From positions 16,340,003 to 16,404,002 of the forward strand of contig NC_049980.1 of the NCBI RefSeq assembly GCF_000003815.2: a DNA stretch of 64,000 nucleotides. Direction: 5' to 3'. The translations under genes and the position numbers were made by a program. Shown here one piece after another: positions 12,301-24,740 of the stretch. Within the stretch, counting starts at the first letter, position 1. Every line of letters begins with the position of its first letter. Below the pieces are notes generated by a model. The model was given only the letters and a program-made list of their open reading frames with translations. It did no database searches and was not told the origin of the DNA. The stretch comes from Branchiostoma floridae (taxonomy: Eukaryota > Chordata > Leptocardii > Amphioxiformes > Branchiostomatidae).

Positions 12301-15300
12301 TTGGCCTAACAAATACAGTGATTTATAGTTTGCAGTAATTTGTCAGTCAAGCGGGAACGCGGGACAAAGACTACTGATCTCAAATGTATGTGATTCGTGT
12401 ATTCGAAGAAACAGCATAAATAGAACGGACAAAGCTTTAACAAATGATCAATGGCAATGTATCTGTTCCCCAGCCAACTTGGAAGGAGGCTTTAAACTCG
12501 ACGCCTATCAATACATAGATTGGAAGTGTTGTTCTTTGGTCGGTCGGCGCGGCTTTGTTTATAAGAACGCTGCATAATTCCGGCGCCATGTTGGATTTGC
12601 ATTATATTGACTCCTTGTTTGTCGTAAAAATCGATTCAAAATATTACAAAGCTAATAATCTTCAATCTTCGCATATTTCACTTTTACAAACAGTGTAGTT
12701 TTTGCTTGATATCGATAGGGAGATTGTCTGCCTGGCTTGAGTTTTGTCGAATATTGAGCCGATCGCGAATACGTGTGCTAGTAACATTTCTCAGATATTT
12801 CATAGCAATTGTACAGAAGCTTGCATGAGCTAATCAAATTTCTGTTACCAATGGGAAATACGGTCCGTTAGAGGTAAATAAGCAAGTTAAAAAGCACGAA
12901 AGTTAACTACTGGACTGCCACAAGCTCCCCTCCCCCAATACACATCTCAGTGTTTTGTCTAAGCTTGAAAACGCGGTATTCCGACGCGCGTGTCCTATAG
13001 CCTCCTTCGCGATTCTCAACGTTGACTAAGGTTTGCCGGGTGAGGAAATTTGCTTTGGAAGGAGTTTGCCGTATACACACAAATAGTATATACAACGACT
13101 TATTGTGTCTGTATTCAAAATACCCATCCGATGTAGCCAATCGCATTTCACACACGAGATGGGTGTTTGGGAATGAGGACCAATCAGCACACGTGTCTCC
13201 ATTTTCAAACCTCACAGTTGTCATTTCAGATCTTGACTCATTTCATTCAGAGTGGTTTCACGCTGCTCCGACCCCGATAGCTAAGTATTTGATCGCACGA
13301 CTGACAGCGCGGTGAACTTTATGAAAGCTTGCAAATGATTCTACGTCAAGACTGGACACTATCTCGCCATGGAATTGAATTTTACTGCCGACGCCGTGGG
13401 ATCAAATTCTGCTTTATAGAGCAACATCTGGCCTCCCGACCACCGAGGGTCGGGTTGGCCCTTTGTCGGTGCGATGTTTCTCGCCGCCCGGGCCGGGTCG
13501 GCTGACGCACCCTGTTAGCTCTTCGTCGTAGCTGCCGATTAGGTGATTTGGAGCTCCTTCGTCTCCGTGGAGGCCCTACACGTCTCACGATGGATTGGAT
13601 ACCACCGTTACGAACTTGCATGTTCACGCTTAGAAAATCTGCTGCGGCTGTGTAAATGTATAGGCTCTGGACTAGCAACTTTTTGTGTAAAAGGCCAGCT
13701 GGAGGTGTACGGATGAGAGCAGGAATGCTGAAATCCAGAGACCTACGGGAGTTTTATGTCATCAACCAGCACAGTAGAATGAACTCAAATTGTTGAGACT
13801 GCGAATACAACCCAAAAGTACTGGTGTCGGACCGACAAACCTATGGGAGCCAAAGGATCGACAGCCAGTACTCAGTACATATGGAGGAACGCATCAGGAG
13901 CAGTCAACTGTCAAATAATACTTAAAACTGCAAAAACAACGAAAGTTAATTCACATCTAGAAAGAATAAAACAAACACACTATAATTTATATATAGGGGA
14001 AGGGGGAAGCTGGGAGGGTAATTTTTGGACTGGGAAGGGCCGGGGCAGTGAAAATGACGCTGCTATCAATAACAAAGGGTAATTGTGGCGCAGTCGAGGC
14101 CCGGGGAGATAATTAGGTGATAATTAAACGCAAATTTATGCATCCGTCATTCTCACACAAAAGCAAACGTCGCTAGTTTCCACACGTACGCACACGTGTA
14201 CTAAGATTGCATGGCTCGCGCACACAGGTTTCCTCATAGAGGGCACGTTATGCACACGCGAGTGGTCCGTTTACTCGGATTTGCACAGGTGCCCCATGTA
14301 GGGGCACGTCACGTTCGCACAGTGGGCACCCGTTGAAACCCGTGGAAACTCTGGATTTACTTGCATGTGTACACGGATTTGCACAGCGGAAATCTGCGTT
14401 TTCGAGCAGTGGTAGTAGTGTGGGGTCTGCACTCCCTCTCTCTCCAAAGGGTACCAATATCAGGGAGTGCAGCCCTCCTGTCATGTTAACGTGTCATGAT
14501 GTGTTGTCCATGTTCAATGGTTTTGTGCACATGTACATGTGTAGCATTGTGTCACCACTGCATGCCTGCAAGTGCGCATGTGTCAATGCATGAACGTCTG
14601 TGGACATTGAACGTGTCTTAGATCCAGCATTGTGCACGACATGTGAAAATAAAAAAGGATACTATTATAGTGCATTAGAACTGATACATTGTGTCATACA
14701 AAATGTATCATACAAAAATGTTATATTTCCTTTGTCCTCATTGTCCTATAGTATTGATAAGAGCATGTTAAAAATACATGTAACATCACTAAACCACTAA
14801 AAACAGTTTTATTCTGGTGGATTACTTATTTGTACATTGTATGTCATGTAGCATGGGAGTGCATGGAGATACATGACTGTACATTATGTATTCCTATCCA
14901 ATGTTGTCAGTGAAACTGTTCTTATACATTGTAGCTGCCTGCATGCAAGCTCTGTAGGGCTTTCAGGGCTTTGGCCAGAGATGCTTTGTGTTTTGTTTCT
15001 TGTTTCTCATGCACTGCATTGCCTTTGAGTTAAAAGCCTTTAAAAGTTTTGTTAGTTTGCCTCATTTGTTTGTCCTTTTGTGAGAAAACAATGAATCCCT
15101 TTTGTAAATGTTTGGTACAAAAGTTGCCATCACTAGATCTATCAACATAATGGTCAGTTGTTTTGGCAATCATACCTAAAATACTTTTTAAGTCCAATGA
15201 ACTAATAGTCTTAGAACTAAGGATAGGAAAGCAGCAATAAAATCACAAGGACTTATTTTGATACCAGGAGGAACTAAAACAAAGTCCATAACTTGAGCTA

Positions 15301-18300
15301 TGTTAAAAAGCAGTGGCACACTTTCTATTACTTTTGCCCCTTTCTGACTCCCTCAAAGTTCACAACAACAATGGCCACGTACATTTGTACCCTGCATCCT
15401 GCATTGTGTTTCTCTCCTTGCTCGCCAGCAGCTGCACTGTGCATGTATAAAGTAGCTTGCTTTTTTCTGCCAAGACAAAGGATCTCTTGGATTTGAACAT
15501 TCCATAATGCCATTTGTTTGTAACATCACCAAACAACACTACAAACAGAACAACTTTCCTGTCAAAGTGCAACGGTCAAAGTGAAAAGGACATTGTAGTT
15601 CTGGCTGAAGCTCTGAACTATCCTTCTAGTTCTAACACTGAGTCAGTGAAGCCTAACTTGTCCTTAGAGTGTTCAGTATTAGGAAGACTCAGAAAAGGTC
15701 TACTCTATACCATACAGATGTGTTTTTAACATTTCTCTGTCTGATCGACCCAACTAGCAAGTACGTTATCCCCATAACTCGGCTCCACCGAGCTTACTCT
15801 GTGAGGGTTAGGTGTAAAGGGGACAGGAAACGAAGGGAAACACTGGTGCAAGAGGTCCTCAGGTAAAACTTCTCCAGAGTAACGTAGCCAACCTCTCCAC
15901 TCTAACATGCATGGTAACAGTCCTGTGGTAGAAGTCGGTACCTAGCATAGGTGGTAAACTTCTGTTCTGTAGGCAACAACAGTCTGTTGATGAAAGAAAT
16001 CTACAAAAATGTACATACGAATTATTGCTTGTATTTTGCATCTCCTGTAGTCACATCTGCCAAACTAACCCCAAGTCATAATGTAGAGACTATTTATACT
16101 AGGTTGCTTGCTTCTTAGCAGCTGAAGTTTTATACAACTAACCTAGTTGAAAGAGAGCATTAGCAATGACAGTTAACTCTACCCTGTTGTGTATAGCAAT
16201 TTCTAACCCTCTAACAGCATTCTGTCTGCAACTGTGCACTTGTACCCTTGCCTTGCCCTCTTCAATACCTGCAGCTGCTCCAACCTTCATCTGTGTTCTC
16301 TGTCAGTGACACTTCAAACTAGAGCAGCTTTGCAAGACAGCCAATGTTACAGGAGCCATGACCAACTTGGCATCCATGACCGTCATCAACAGGCATTGTA
16401 GCTAAACATAACTTAAAAGAGCACTCTGCTTAGGCAAGATTCAGGAATGCAACAATTCCTACAAATTTTTCTGGCAGATTGTGTGTGAGTTTACAACTAA
16501 ATTAAGTGTGTACTGTAAATCCTGTCTGATCCTGTGGATTAAACCCCTTTCCAGTATGGGCTGTGATACATTACATGCATGTCAGATCTCACTATAAGAT
16601 AAATATTACAAACACATTAGTAATTACACCTGGCCCATTAATTTTGTAAGAATTCCAAACAGTCTTGACAGATAAAGCAATCGATAAACAGCACTATTCC
16701 TAGAATTCCCATGTGCTATAATGTTAAGGATTTCATTTTGAACTTTGTGTCATGCATATGAGGTCAAGTGCATAATTTCACCAGTTCATTCCGTTTGGTG
16801 GGAGATCCAATGTGATATTGCAAAGTACACAGCTGAATTGTTGGTGTAATGGTATGTTACAAGAATGCCGTGAGATTTTGATTTGATCTTTTGAATTTTA
16901 TGTACTGCCGGTATTAGTCTCTTTAGAGGCCATTCAATCAAAGATATCTGTTTTGTCCTCCTGTCAATGTTGATCAATTCCACCATGTGACTTTCCTTAA
17001 GCTTGCAGGTATTTTCCTGTCACATTTTGAAGAGCAGTAACAAGTTTTCTTTCTGTCGTACATTTCCCTATAAACATGAGCATGTAGAACTGACTTTTCA
17101 ACCTCTTATAATGTTGGATGTTGTAGAATACTTTATTCTATGAAGTAACTTACCAGTAACCAAGAGTGTTAACATTGATTGTTTCACTGTTATTGAAACT
17201 GTCATAATTTGAGTCATCAGGGACCAACCAGTTCAATTTTTGTATGAACTTTTGAATAAAGAGGGAGCAATGTCATAAAGCGTGAAACACAGAGCCACAT
17301 GGTCCCTGAGAGATTTGTGGTTGGAGGAATATTGTAATTACTGACATTGCCTGCCCTCCCTCCCCCAGGGGCACCAGAGGTCAGAGTTCACTGCGGGAAA
17401 TCATCCAGCCGTTGGTGCTGACCATCATCAAGGATAAGGAAATGAGGATCAACTCCAACCCTATTGAAGTCTACAAGATCTGGGTCAACACCATGGAATC
17501 CAAGACTGGAGAAACAAGGTGGGCAGGAGGAAAATACTAGTACTTCATGGCACTGTATGCTATGTTGTGAAAGAAACCAATTTATCGACTTAATAACCAT
17601 CCGGATAGTAAAGTGGGCAAGATTTTACATAGCTACAATGGCCAAGAAGTGCAAGGCTGATTTTGGTTCAAACTTTATAGATAATGTTCTGCTTAAGTTA
17701 CGAATTGGATATAAACTCCATATTAGGGTGGGAGAGAATGCTACAGTTTTGATTATATTTGTAGATGAATACAAAATGATAGGAAAAGATATGCTTGAGT
17801 TTGTAAAGGGTTTTTTTGTGTGAGATCCATGCTTTCAACATCTGTGTCTTTCATTTCAATTGTAGCAAGTTGCCATATGACGTGACAACAGAGCAGGCCT
17901 TGCAGCACCCTGAAGTCAGGGAGAGGTTGGAAGCTTCCATCTCACAACTGCGTAATGTGACGGACAAGTTCCTCAACACAATCACCTCTTCAGCGGAGAA
18001 GATACCGTACGTAGCGCCCGAACCATCTTCTTTGGACTTGTTCTGATACAAGGCATTGCTCCTCATTCATTTGATCAGTTGGTGTTAAAGCACTTACATG
18101 TAGGGATACCTAGTAGTGACTGTAACATTTAGATGGACTGTAAGTTTGAATTAGACTGTAAGCTTTCAACCACTCACCTTTTGCAATAAGTGTGGTGGAT
18201 TCTTACATGCTTACGGTGTGGCTCTCCGGGACTTCCATTTAGCATTGTATCAGATGTACAATGTACTCATTATAAGTAATTGAGGTAAGATGAGAGCAAA

Positions 18301-21300
18301 TTTGTGTAAGATGCTTTTCCCAAAGGCATGGGGCATGTTTGGACCAAGGTCCTATTGACTTTGTTTTAAACTCTCTTAATATTTCACCACACAATTCATT
18401 CATTCAGACCCATATGAAATATTTCATAACAAAATAAATCATAGCGATTCACAGGAATTAACAGATAGTTACAGTGCTTTGTGTTTGTATATTTGTACAT
18501 CTCTTGGGTGTACTAATTTGTTAATTGAAGTTGGATGTATATGTTGGACACAGGTATGGGATGAGGTTCATGGCCAAGGTGCTGAAGGATTCGTTGCATG
18601 AGAAGTTTCCTGATGCCACAGAGGCAGAGGTGTTGAAGGTGTGTTGTCAGCAACGTGGAACAGATAAATCCATTTGTAGGAAGTTTAATGATAAATCTTA
18701 AATACCATATGTAAATCTAACAAAATGCACATAGTATAATGTAATATCGCAAAAAATACAAGAAAGTCACCCAAACTATGATAGTATGAATATTTCTTGG
18801 AGGTATGAGATTTTTGATTTCTTGCTTTTCCTGCAGATCGTAGGCAACCTACTTTATTACCGGTACATGAACCCAGCGATTGTGGCTCCAGACGGGTTTG
18901 ATATCATTGATGTCAATGCTGGAGTCGGCCTGTCACCAGACCAGCGGCGAAACCTCGGGTCCATCGCCAAGTTGCTACAGTTTGCAGCATCCAACAAAAT
19001 TGTGAGTTAAAGAAATTTTGAATAGATATTTGCTTCGTGTGTCGTCTTTACGAGGTAAAACTAGTGCAGAATATATATTTTTATGAATAAATGGCACAGA
19101 ATGAGTGCAGCAAATCTAACACATGTAGGTACTGTGCTAAGGGATTGTACTTTTATTCAAGCTCTACTGTAATAGGCCTGTAACCATCTGTTCCTGTTAT
19201 CCACAGTTTGATGGAGAGAATGCCCATCTGTCTTCGCTCAATGACTATGTTTCACAAGCTCACGAGAAATTCAAGTAAGTACCTGGCGTCATATTGCTGT
19301 GATTGTTCTTGGCAATTTCCAAAGTTTTCACAACTTGTTTTTGGTAATTCAGTTTATGTACAGTTTATCAACAAACAATAAAATCTACAGGAATGTATTG
19401 AATTCAAAATGACTAGATGAAGCATTTAATACTGTAACAGTTCTACTTTTATTCTCAGCAATAGAACTCAAGGAATAACACTACTGTGAAATGTTTTTAG
19501 AACTTAAAGCATGTAATTCATTCAATGCTGGCACAAGAAATATTTTGACCCTGTAGTAGAATGTTTAGTCCGGATTTTAAAAATTTCCCTTTTTTCTCAG
19601 GAAATTCTTTGCTGCAGCCTGTGATGTTCCAGAGCTGGAGGAAAAGTTCAACATAGATGAGTACTCAGACTTCACCATGCTGAACAAACCTGTTGTCTAC
19701 ATGTCCATCAAGGAGATCTGTGACACTCACAAGGTTGGGGCATGTCTCATACACCAGCATGTAGCATGTATAGTCCTATGTTAATAACCCTGCCGTGGGA
19801 CCAAGAGGTTGGGAGTTTGAATTCCGGGGTTGCAGTCCTTAGGACGGGAAATCAGGCCATAGTTCATTGTATGTGTCGATTGTGGAATTACCCTGTATGA
19901 TAAACTGTAGATACAATGTATCTTCTCTGCCATAACCAGTGGAATTTTAACTGTAACTAACTTCCAGTAAAGCAACAAGCATTCCACAGTACTGAAAAAA
20001 TGTAAGATTAAATTCAATGATAAAATGAAAGTTCAAACTAACACAAATATACAGTGTACAAACACAGAAGTGAAGTCATTTTAAGTTGTGTAACCGTCTG
20101 TACTTGTCCAGTTGCTGATTGACCACCAGGATGCGCTCGCCCCTGAACGCCAAGACCCGCTACATGAACTCCTGGACGACCTTGGAGAAGCACCCAAACT
20201 GGAGGACCTTATTGGTGAGTCAGGAATTGTTATCAACAAACTGGACAGAGTCATGTGTAGTTACAATGTAGAGGTGTGGACCACAAAAAGTAATGGGGTC
20301 TTGCTTGATGTAAATAAAAGAAATAATCCCCTGTGAACCACGATAAGCTGAATAAAATCATTGCTCTACCATTTGACTTTCCCTTGGTCCAAGGTTAGGT
20401 ATTAATGAAGAGCTTGTTACGACAAACACATGTACCTCCTGTTCCGTCTTACCCTTGTCATTTCAACACGTACCAAGCAAAATTAACCCTTTGATGCTCA
20501 ATGGCCTACACTGATAAGAGGCACAGAAAAGTTTAAGTGGTCTGACTTTCTGTCATTCTTGAAAAGGACACAGTTGAAACCGGTCAAATACTGAGCACTG
20601 TTATTTTTCTAATGATGTTTCCCCTTTGACCCTTGTAAGATCTGGTCCTGTGGAACATGTTAGTATAGTGGAAGTAGTATTGGTGGTGGTACATTGTAGT
20701 AGTAGCATCCAGTATTTGTTGAACCTGTAAATGTTCCTCTTCAGGTGACATCCCGCTGGATGAAAAGGACCCTAACCTGGAGGTGGAGCGGGACAAGCTG
20801 GCTAAAACAGAAGTCTCCCTCACCCTCACCAACAAGTTTGAAGTGCCAGAAGGGGATGATACAGACATGAAAGCACTCTACACAAGGTGGGACAATGTTG
20901 GACACTACTAGTGCTGTGGAGACAATGATATACATGTAGTACCTAATGCCAGTTCTCTTTTGCAGTGTTTTCTTAGCCTCTATCCTGCTAATGTTGTATG
21001 CAATGGTGGAATACTTGATCATTAGTTCATTGTACATCAGATTTGTATCTCTTTCATCACTCCATGTGTTTATTGACTTTTTATAGGTTTGGAAATAGTC
21101 TTTATAAATTTTAAATCATTTAATATAAAACTTAAATGACTAGTGATATTCTAATATCAGTGACGTTTGTAAAATAACAGTTACGAATCACTGACTTTGT
21201 CATGCTCAACCATTTTCCAGTTATGTCTCATATACTAGTTATGTCTCTTGACTTGTTCTGTCTGTTTATTCTGGCATTGCTGAAGATGAGTGATGGACGT

Positions 21301-24300
21301 CACTCAAAATGTCCAGGAGTAATCTCTATATCTTACCCAGTTGTAGTGATTGAAGATCATTCAGGTTAAAAAAATCCATACCCAGCAATGATGTAAGTGT
21401 GAAATATTGCGTGTCCTTTCTGCAGAACCAAGCGGCTGATCGTGGACGTGATCCGGGTGCAGCCAGGCGATAACCTGACGGACATCCTGAGCACGCCCAC
21501 CACGCTGGACCAGGAGGACGAGCACCAGAGGCTGGTCAAGAAACGAGAGGCGCAGGACGAGAAGTCGCAGAAGAAGGGCGGTCTGAGCAGGTCACAGTCC
21601 GCTCATGGGGACAACAAGTAAGTTTGACTTGTCCCTGGTAATGATGTGTCTGTCATCCCAGTCCTACTTATGTAACACATAACCTTGAAGTGGCCTTTAG
21701 ATATTGTTATGACCAGTGCCTAGAAGTGGTATCTGGTCTTGCACTCACAATGGAGCAAACTTTTATGTTTTCAGCATTACTGTCCAAGAAGCACGTCTTT
21801 TGTATTACAGTCTTGTTCACTGTACAAACATTTTGCTGATGGATAGCCTCTTGTAGATAATCTTCTAAATAACTCTCTTTGGTTTGGCCTGAAGACCAAA
21901 AAACTACATGGATACAGCATGACAGCAGGCCTCTGATTGCCAGTATATTGACAGATACCAGGAGCATGACCCACAAGGTTTTTTGTGTGTTGAAACAGGC
22001 TTCCAGTGGAGGCCATGAAGAGAAAAGTGCTGCGACACCTGCGTGCCCTGGAGGGTGTTGGGCTGGTGTCCAGTACAGACAACTACCAGGTCATGATCAA
22101 CGATATTGCCAAGGTAACAGTCACTGAAGATCTCTTGCAAGTGGACTTTTCACAGTTGTATATGAGGCTCTTCTAACCGATTTCCATTGTCATATTTGCA
22201 GTAAAGATAACACATAGTGAAATCTACTTAAGATGAGCATTTAAGAATTCTGTCTACAGGTACATGTACCTCTGACTACCATATTTTATCAGTACCTTAA
22301 GTGGTCTTCTTTAGCAGTTTTGAATGTATGTTGTCAAACAAATGTACATGTACATTGTACATTAGTTGTCTATTTGAAAACGATGCATCAATTTTGTTGT
22401 TACAAGTACAAATGTATATCAGAGTTATAATTGAACATCAATGCTGGAAAGGATACCAACTTGTACGGTATTCCACAGGACATCCGTAACCAGCGGCGAT
22501 ACCGTATCCGTCGGAGACAGGAGCTCCTGAAGCTGAAGGAAACGACCAAGGCCCTGGAGTCCAAGAGTCAGTTCTACGAGGAACAGATCGATTATTACAA
22601 CCAGTACATCAAGACGTGTCTGGATAACCTGGCCAAAAAGTAGGCTTTCTGTCTGACCTGCTCTGACTTACATCAAGCATTTAGTAATACATGTTGTGCT
22701 TCGGTTTGCAGAATTTCTGCCGATTTTGTTGTTGGGGGAATGTATGTTTTGACATCACATGTTTACCCAATGACACTCACATTATGCCATAATCTTATAG
22801 TGTTGAACTTTCTCAAGTATGCTCTTAATTACAATGATACAAATGTATTTGCTTTTCTTGATCTTTCTGCTATTAAGATATTTTTCTCTTCTCCTGTACT
22901 CTATCATGACTTGATATCTTCATAAACTAGTATGGTAATAAGGTTATTACATATTTGTATCATGACTATAGTGTTAGGTACTATATGAAATATAATGTTA
23001 CTGACAGATTACAGCTTCATAGCAAATTATGCCCCTCCTCCTATCTGTGAGGGAATTAATGCTATGCTGTCTTTGTTTATCATAATCTTTTTCTCCCAAT
23101 ACATTCACACAAGGAGTCAGCACTCAGGTACACTAAGGTATGGGGATGTATGTAGACTTAGCCCCTCCCTCTGGTGTAACTCAAAAGCATACTATCAACA
23201 TGTCCTTCTCCTTACAGTTACACACTCCTCTGTCCATGTCCTGTGTCCTAAGCCTATTTCACTAATGCTGTGATTTTGTTGTTTTCTAAACCTGTGTACA
23301 TGTGACTGTATACTTCTTTTTCTATTAGTGACTTTTAGTTTTTCTATAAATCACTAAGATTTCCAATATGTACTGATGACATGTATATAGTAAACTATGT
23401 GTAGTAATGGTGCCTGCCCTTCCTCACTCACTCTCACTTGGTTCCGTCTACATGTATCTTAAAGTCACATTGATCTACTTCAGGTTACACTAAGACCTGT
23501 TTTGCCCCTTAGGAAACGAAGGAGCAAGTTCCTCCAGGGAGGGAAGGAGGATAAACCCAAGAAGGCCAAGCCTCCCCTGAAGTACACCGGAGCACGGCTG
23601 CATGAGAAGGGTGTCATCCTGGAGATCGATGGTCTCCCTCCCAACCAGTGAGTTTGGGCTACATCATACCTCAAATATTAACATCTATTTAGACATTTGT
23701 CAGGCCAGAAAAAAGTTTTCTTGTCAAATTTTTGTCACCATTCATTGGCTTAGCACAAGATTTATCCTGTGATTTAATGAGTGGGTTTTTATGACAAGAT
23801 GGTGTTTAGTCATACCATACATATCCTTGCTACTCCAAGAAGGAAGTTTTGTGTTGTACATTGTGGATGGGGATATAAGTTTAGACCATCCATGTACCGA
23901 GCAAGTTATCTAAATTGTAATTTTTTTTTAAAGTCATCATTGGTTGTTTGACCTCTTGTCATGTTTCCTCAGGTTCAAGAACGTTCTGTTTGAGATCCAG
24001 GAAACAGAGGACGCTGGCAAGTTTGAGGTGTCGGCCAAGTTCATGGGCGTGGCCATGGAGAAGGTGGACTTGAACCTGCAGGTGAGACGTCTTTATGAGC
24101 TTTAAAGGCTTTGTCAACTTACACCACACTTCTTGTGAACATTCTCTGACACTTCTCCGACACAGAGCCTTAGCAGCAGCCTATCCAATATACTTTGGGG
24201 GGCTCTGCTGAACCAGAGATTTTCACTTATGTAAGCATGGCCTCTAACAAGCTGTCAGCCAATCAGAGAATTGGCCTAGTGTTTTTCTTTTAGATATTGG

Positions 24301-24740
24301 TTACACTGCTTCTCTGATTGATTGACAGCTTGTTGGAGCCACATCCACCAAAGTGGAAAGCTCGGCCTGGGTTTGCAGAGCCTCCCCGAGGTTTTCTATA
24401 TTGGTTGTTGGTGAGGCTCTGATTAGGAGAATGCTTGTGAGTCGTGTGGCAATCAGTCTGGATTTTCAGGTAACTAAATACAGATGTTAGTTGGTATGGC
24501 TACATGTACTTCAAAATGATTAAGGTACATGTAGCAAGGTGACTTGCTCTGTCTTTTTGTAACCCTACGTACAATGTCATGTTGGTCTTCCATCTTTTCG
24601 TAACTTTCTGACTTGTCGTGCCACAGGATCTTTTACAACTGCAGTACGAGGGTGTGTCCGTCATGAACATGTTCGACAAAGCCAAGGTCAACGTCAACCT
24701 CCTCATCTTCCTGCTCAACAGGAAATTCTATGGGAAATAG
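365..24740 (+). CDS. IQGAP: IQGAP (IQ motif-containing GTPase-activating-like scaffold), 5' partial
   Basis: Cytoplasmic scaffold that binds active Cdc42/Rac1, calmodulin, actin regulators and MAP-kinase components. Exons, with matching phases: 365-434, 686-849, 2493-2696, 3153-3170, 3877-3958, 4389-4552, 4713-4803, 4988-5301, 6176-6346, 6576-6659, 6770-6841, 6956-7025, 7296-7382, 7797-7918, 8578-8727, 9184-9347, 10937-11011, 17369-17518, 17866-18006, 18554-18638, 18837-19001, 19207-19274, 19601-19733, 20112-20214, 20745-20886, 21426-21617, 21999-22113, 22479-22639, 23513-23647, 23973-24081, 24627-24740. They total 3915 nt, or 1304 residues plus stop. Vertebrate IQGAPs have about 1600-1680 residues, so the missing part is the N-terminal calponin-homology domain and first repeats, upstream of the window. 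Domain order is family-typical: IQGAP repeats, WW, four IQ motifs, RasGAP-related domain, RasGAP_C. The C-terminus KFYGK is typical of the family. Only one IQGAP is visible, so I cannot assign IQGAP1, 2 or 3. Confidence 0.95.
1531..1545 (+). other. Candidate 15-nt microexon of IQGAP
   Basis: Five codons (DEEEK) are preceded by a pyrimidine-rich stretch ending CATCAAG and followed by a perfect GTAAGT donor. The candidate is phase 0 on both sides and lies in the intron 850-2492, again at a junction between IQGAP repeats. The acceptor ends in AAG, weaker than CAG. It is not counted in the main exon list. Confidence 0.35.
3153..3170 (+). other. 18-nt microexon of IQGAP
   Basis: Six codons (PGSKAA) lie between a strong acceptor (TTTGCAG) and a perfect donor (GTAAGT). 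The exon is phase 0 on both sides, so it can be included or skipped without changing the frame between exons 2493-2696 and 3877-3958. It falls in the linker after a KAKGAKTV repeat end. The total above includes it. Inclusion in real transcripts is inferred. Confidence 0.6.
5165..5260 (+). other. WW domain of IQGAP
   Basis: The segment starts at SSWVEHKTRQGHSYYFN and ends at SSWLPPEG. It has the two spaced tryptophans, the central aromatic block YYFN and the terminal proline of a WW fold. In vertebrate IQGAPs this region is implicated in ERK binding. It is wholly inside exon 4988-5301, directly before the IQ exons. Confidence 0.9.
6176..7025 (+). other. Four IQ motifs of IQGAP, one per exon
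   Basis: Exons 6176-6346, 6576-6659, 6770-6841 and 6956-7025 encode IQ-type calmodulin-binding helices. Cores are KLQAYTRGMLARRRY, KIQ/SNYRGYQQRKKY, IQAYAKMWRARRQY and KLQAFFRSNMARHDY. The number matches the four IQ motifs of vertebrate IQGAPs. In motif 2 the initial IQ comes from the end of the preceding exon, so that motif is split by an intron. Confidence 0.9.
8163..8188. repeat. Perfect 26-bp palindrome
   Basis: The half-site ACTTCATCTATAG is followed immediately by its exact reverse complement with no spacer. It lies in the IQGAP intron between exons 7797-7918 and 8578-8727. No known element is recognised. Confidence 0.7.
11570..14423. mobile_element. Putative 2.85-kb inverted-repeat DNA transposon
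   Basis: The left end (11570-11720) and the reverse complement of the right end (14200-14423) share blocks in the same order: CCACAC, CACTGC, GCAGATTTCC, GTTTCCACGG, TGCCCCTACA, ACCTGTG and GGGCACG. This suggests long, diverged terminal inverted repeats with subterminal repeats. No transposase-like reading frame is recognisable inside. The interior around 12540-13700 is CpG-rich. It may be a non-autonomous or decayed DNA transposon. The exact ends and the target-site duplication are not resolved by eye. Confidence 0.4.
12107..12139. repeat. Perfect 13-bp stem hairpin
   Basis: CAAGGAGGTTAAA (12107-12119) is exactly complementary to 12127-12139 with a 7-nt loop. It lies inside the putative transposon of the large IQGAP intron. 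The stem is short for a microRNA precursor; function unknown. Confidence 0.6.
21426..24740 (+). other. RasGAP C-terminal domain (RGCT) of IQGAP
   Basis: The last six coding exons encode a lysine- and glutamate-rich helical block (DIRNQRRYRIRRRQELLKLK), a basic linker (KEDKPKKAKPP), and the C-terminal beta domain ending FLLNRKFYGK. In vertebrates the RGCT binds E-cadherin, beta-catenin, CLIP-170 and APC. The linker around SRSQSAHGDN (21590-21615) is serine-rich and a plausible phosphoregulated site. Confidence 0.88.
24181..24405. mobile_element. Foldback/MITE-like inverted repeat in the last IQGAP intron
   Basis: The arms 24246-24270 and 24310-24334 are 25 bp each and complementary with two mismatches (core AACAAGCTGTCAG). 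Outer segments around 24184-24210 and 24370-24405 are also imperfectly complementary (CCAATATA and GGCTCTGC blocks). The structure folds as a long hairpin of about 220 bp, typical of a small foldback DNA element. No coding capacity. Confidence 0.5.

Larger units (their letters stand above)
11012..17368 (+). other. Large IQGAP intron with a putative transposon
   Basis: This 6.4-kb intron is by far the longest in the gene. Its middle (about 11570-14423) is CpG-richer than its surroundings and bounded by imperfect inverted arms, listed separately. The rest (11012-11569 and 14424-17368) is AT-rich sequence in which I see no convincing coding exon or RNA gene. Confidence 0.6.
9184..19733 (+). other. 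RasGAP-related domain (GRD) of IQGAP
   Basis: Exons from 9184 to 19733 encode the Cdc42/Rac-binding GRD. Recognisable blocks are MPTGRTTKFMESVILSLYN, VTGNPMVIKMVVTFNRG, KIPYGMRFMAKVLKDSLHEK and LLYYRYMNPAIVAPDGFDII. The last corresponds to the FLRxxxPA block of true RasGAPs. IQGAPs are known to bind but not stimulate GTPases because the catalytic arginine finger is absent, and nothing here suggests otherwise. The domain is interrupted by the largest intron, 11012-17368. Confidence 0.88.

Noticed and set aside
13382-13678. 98-codon Arg-rich frame on the - strand
   Set aside because: Low-complexity basic composition in CpG-rich sequence, no family resemblance, and inside the putative transposon; not supported as a gene.
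19781-19870. tRNA/SINE-like B-box sequence (GAGTTTGAATTCC) downstream of an IQGAP exon
   Set aside because: Only a single weak box and no recognisable SINE body; too little to annotate.
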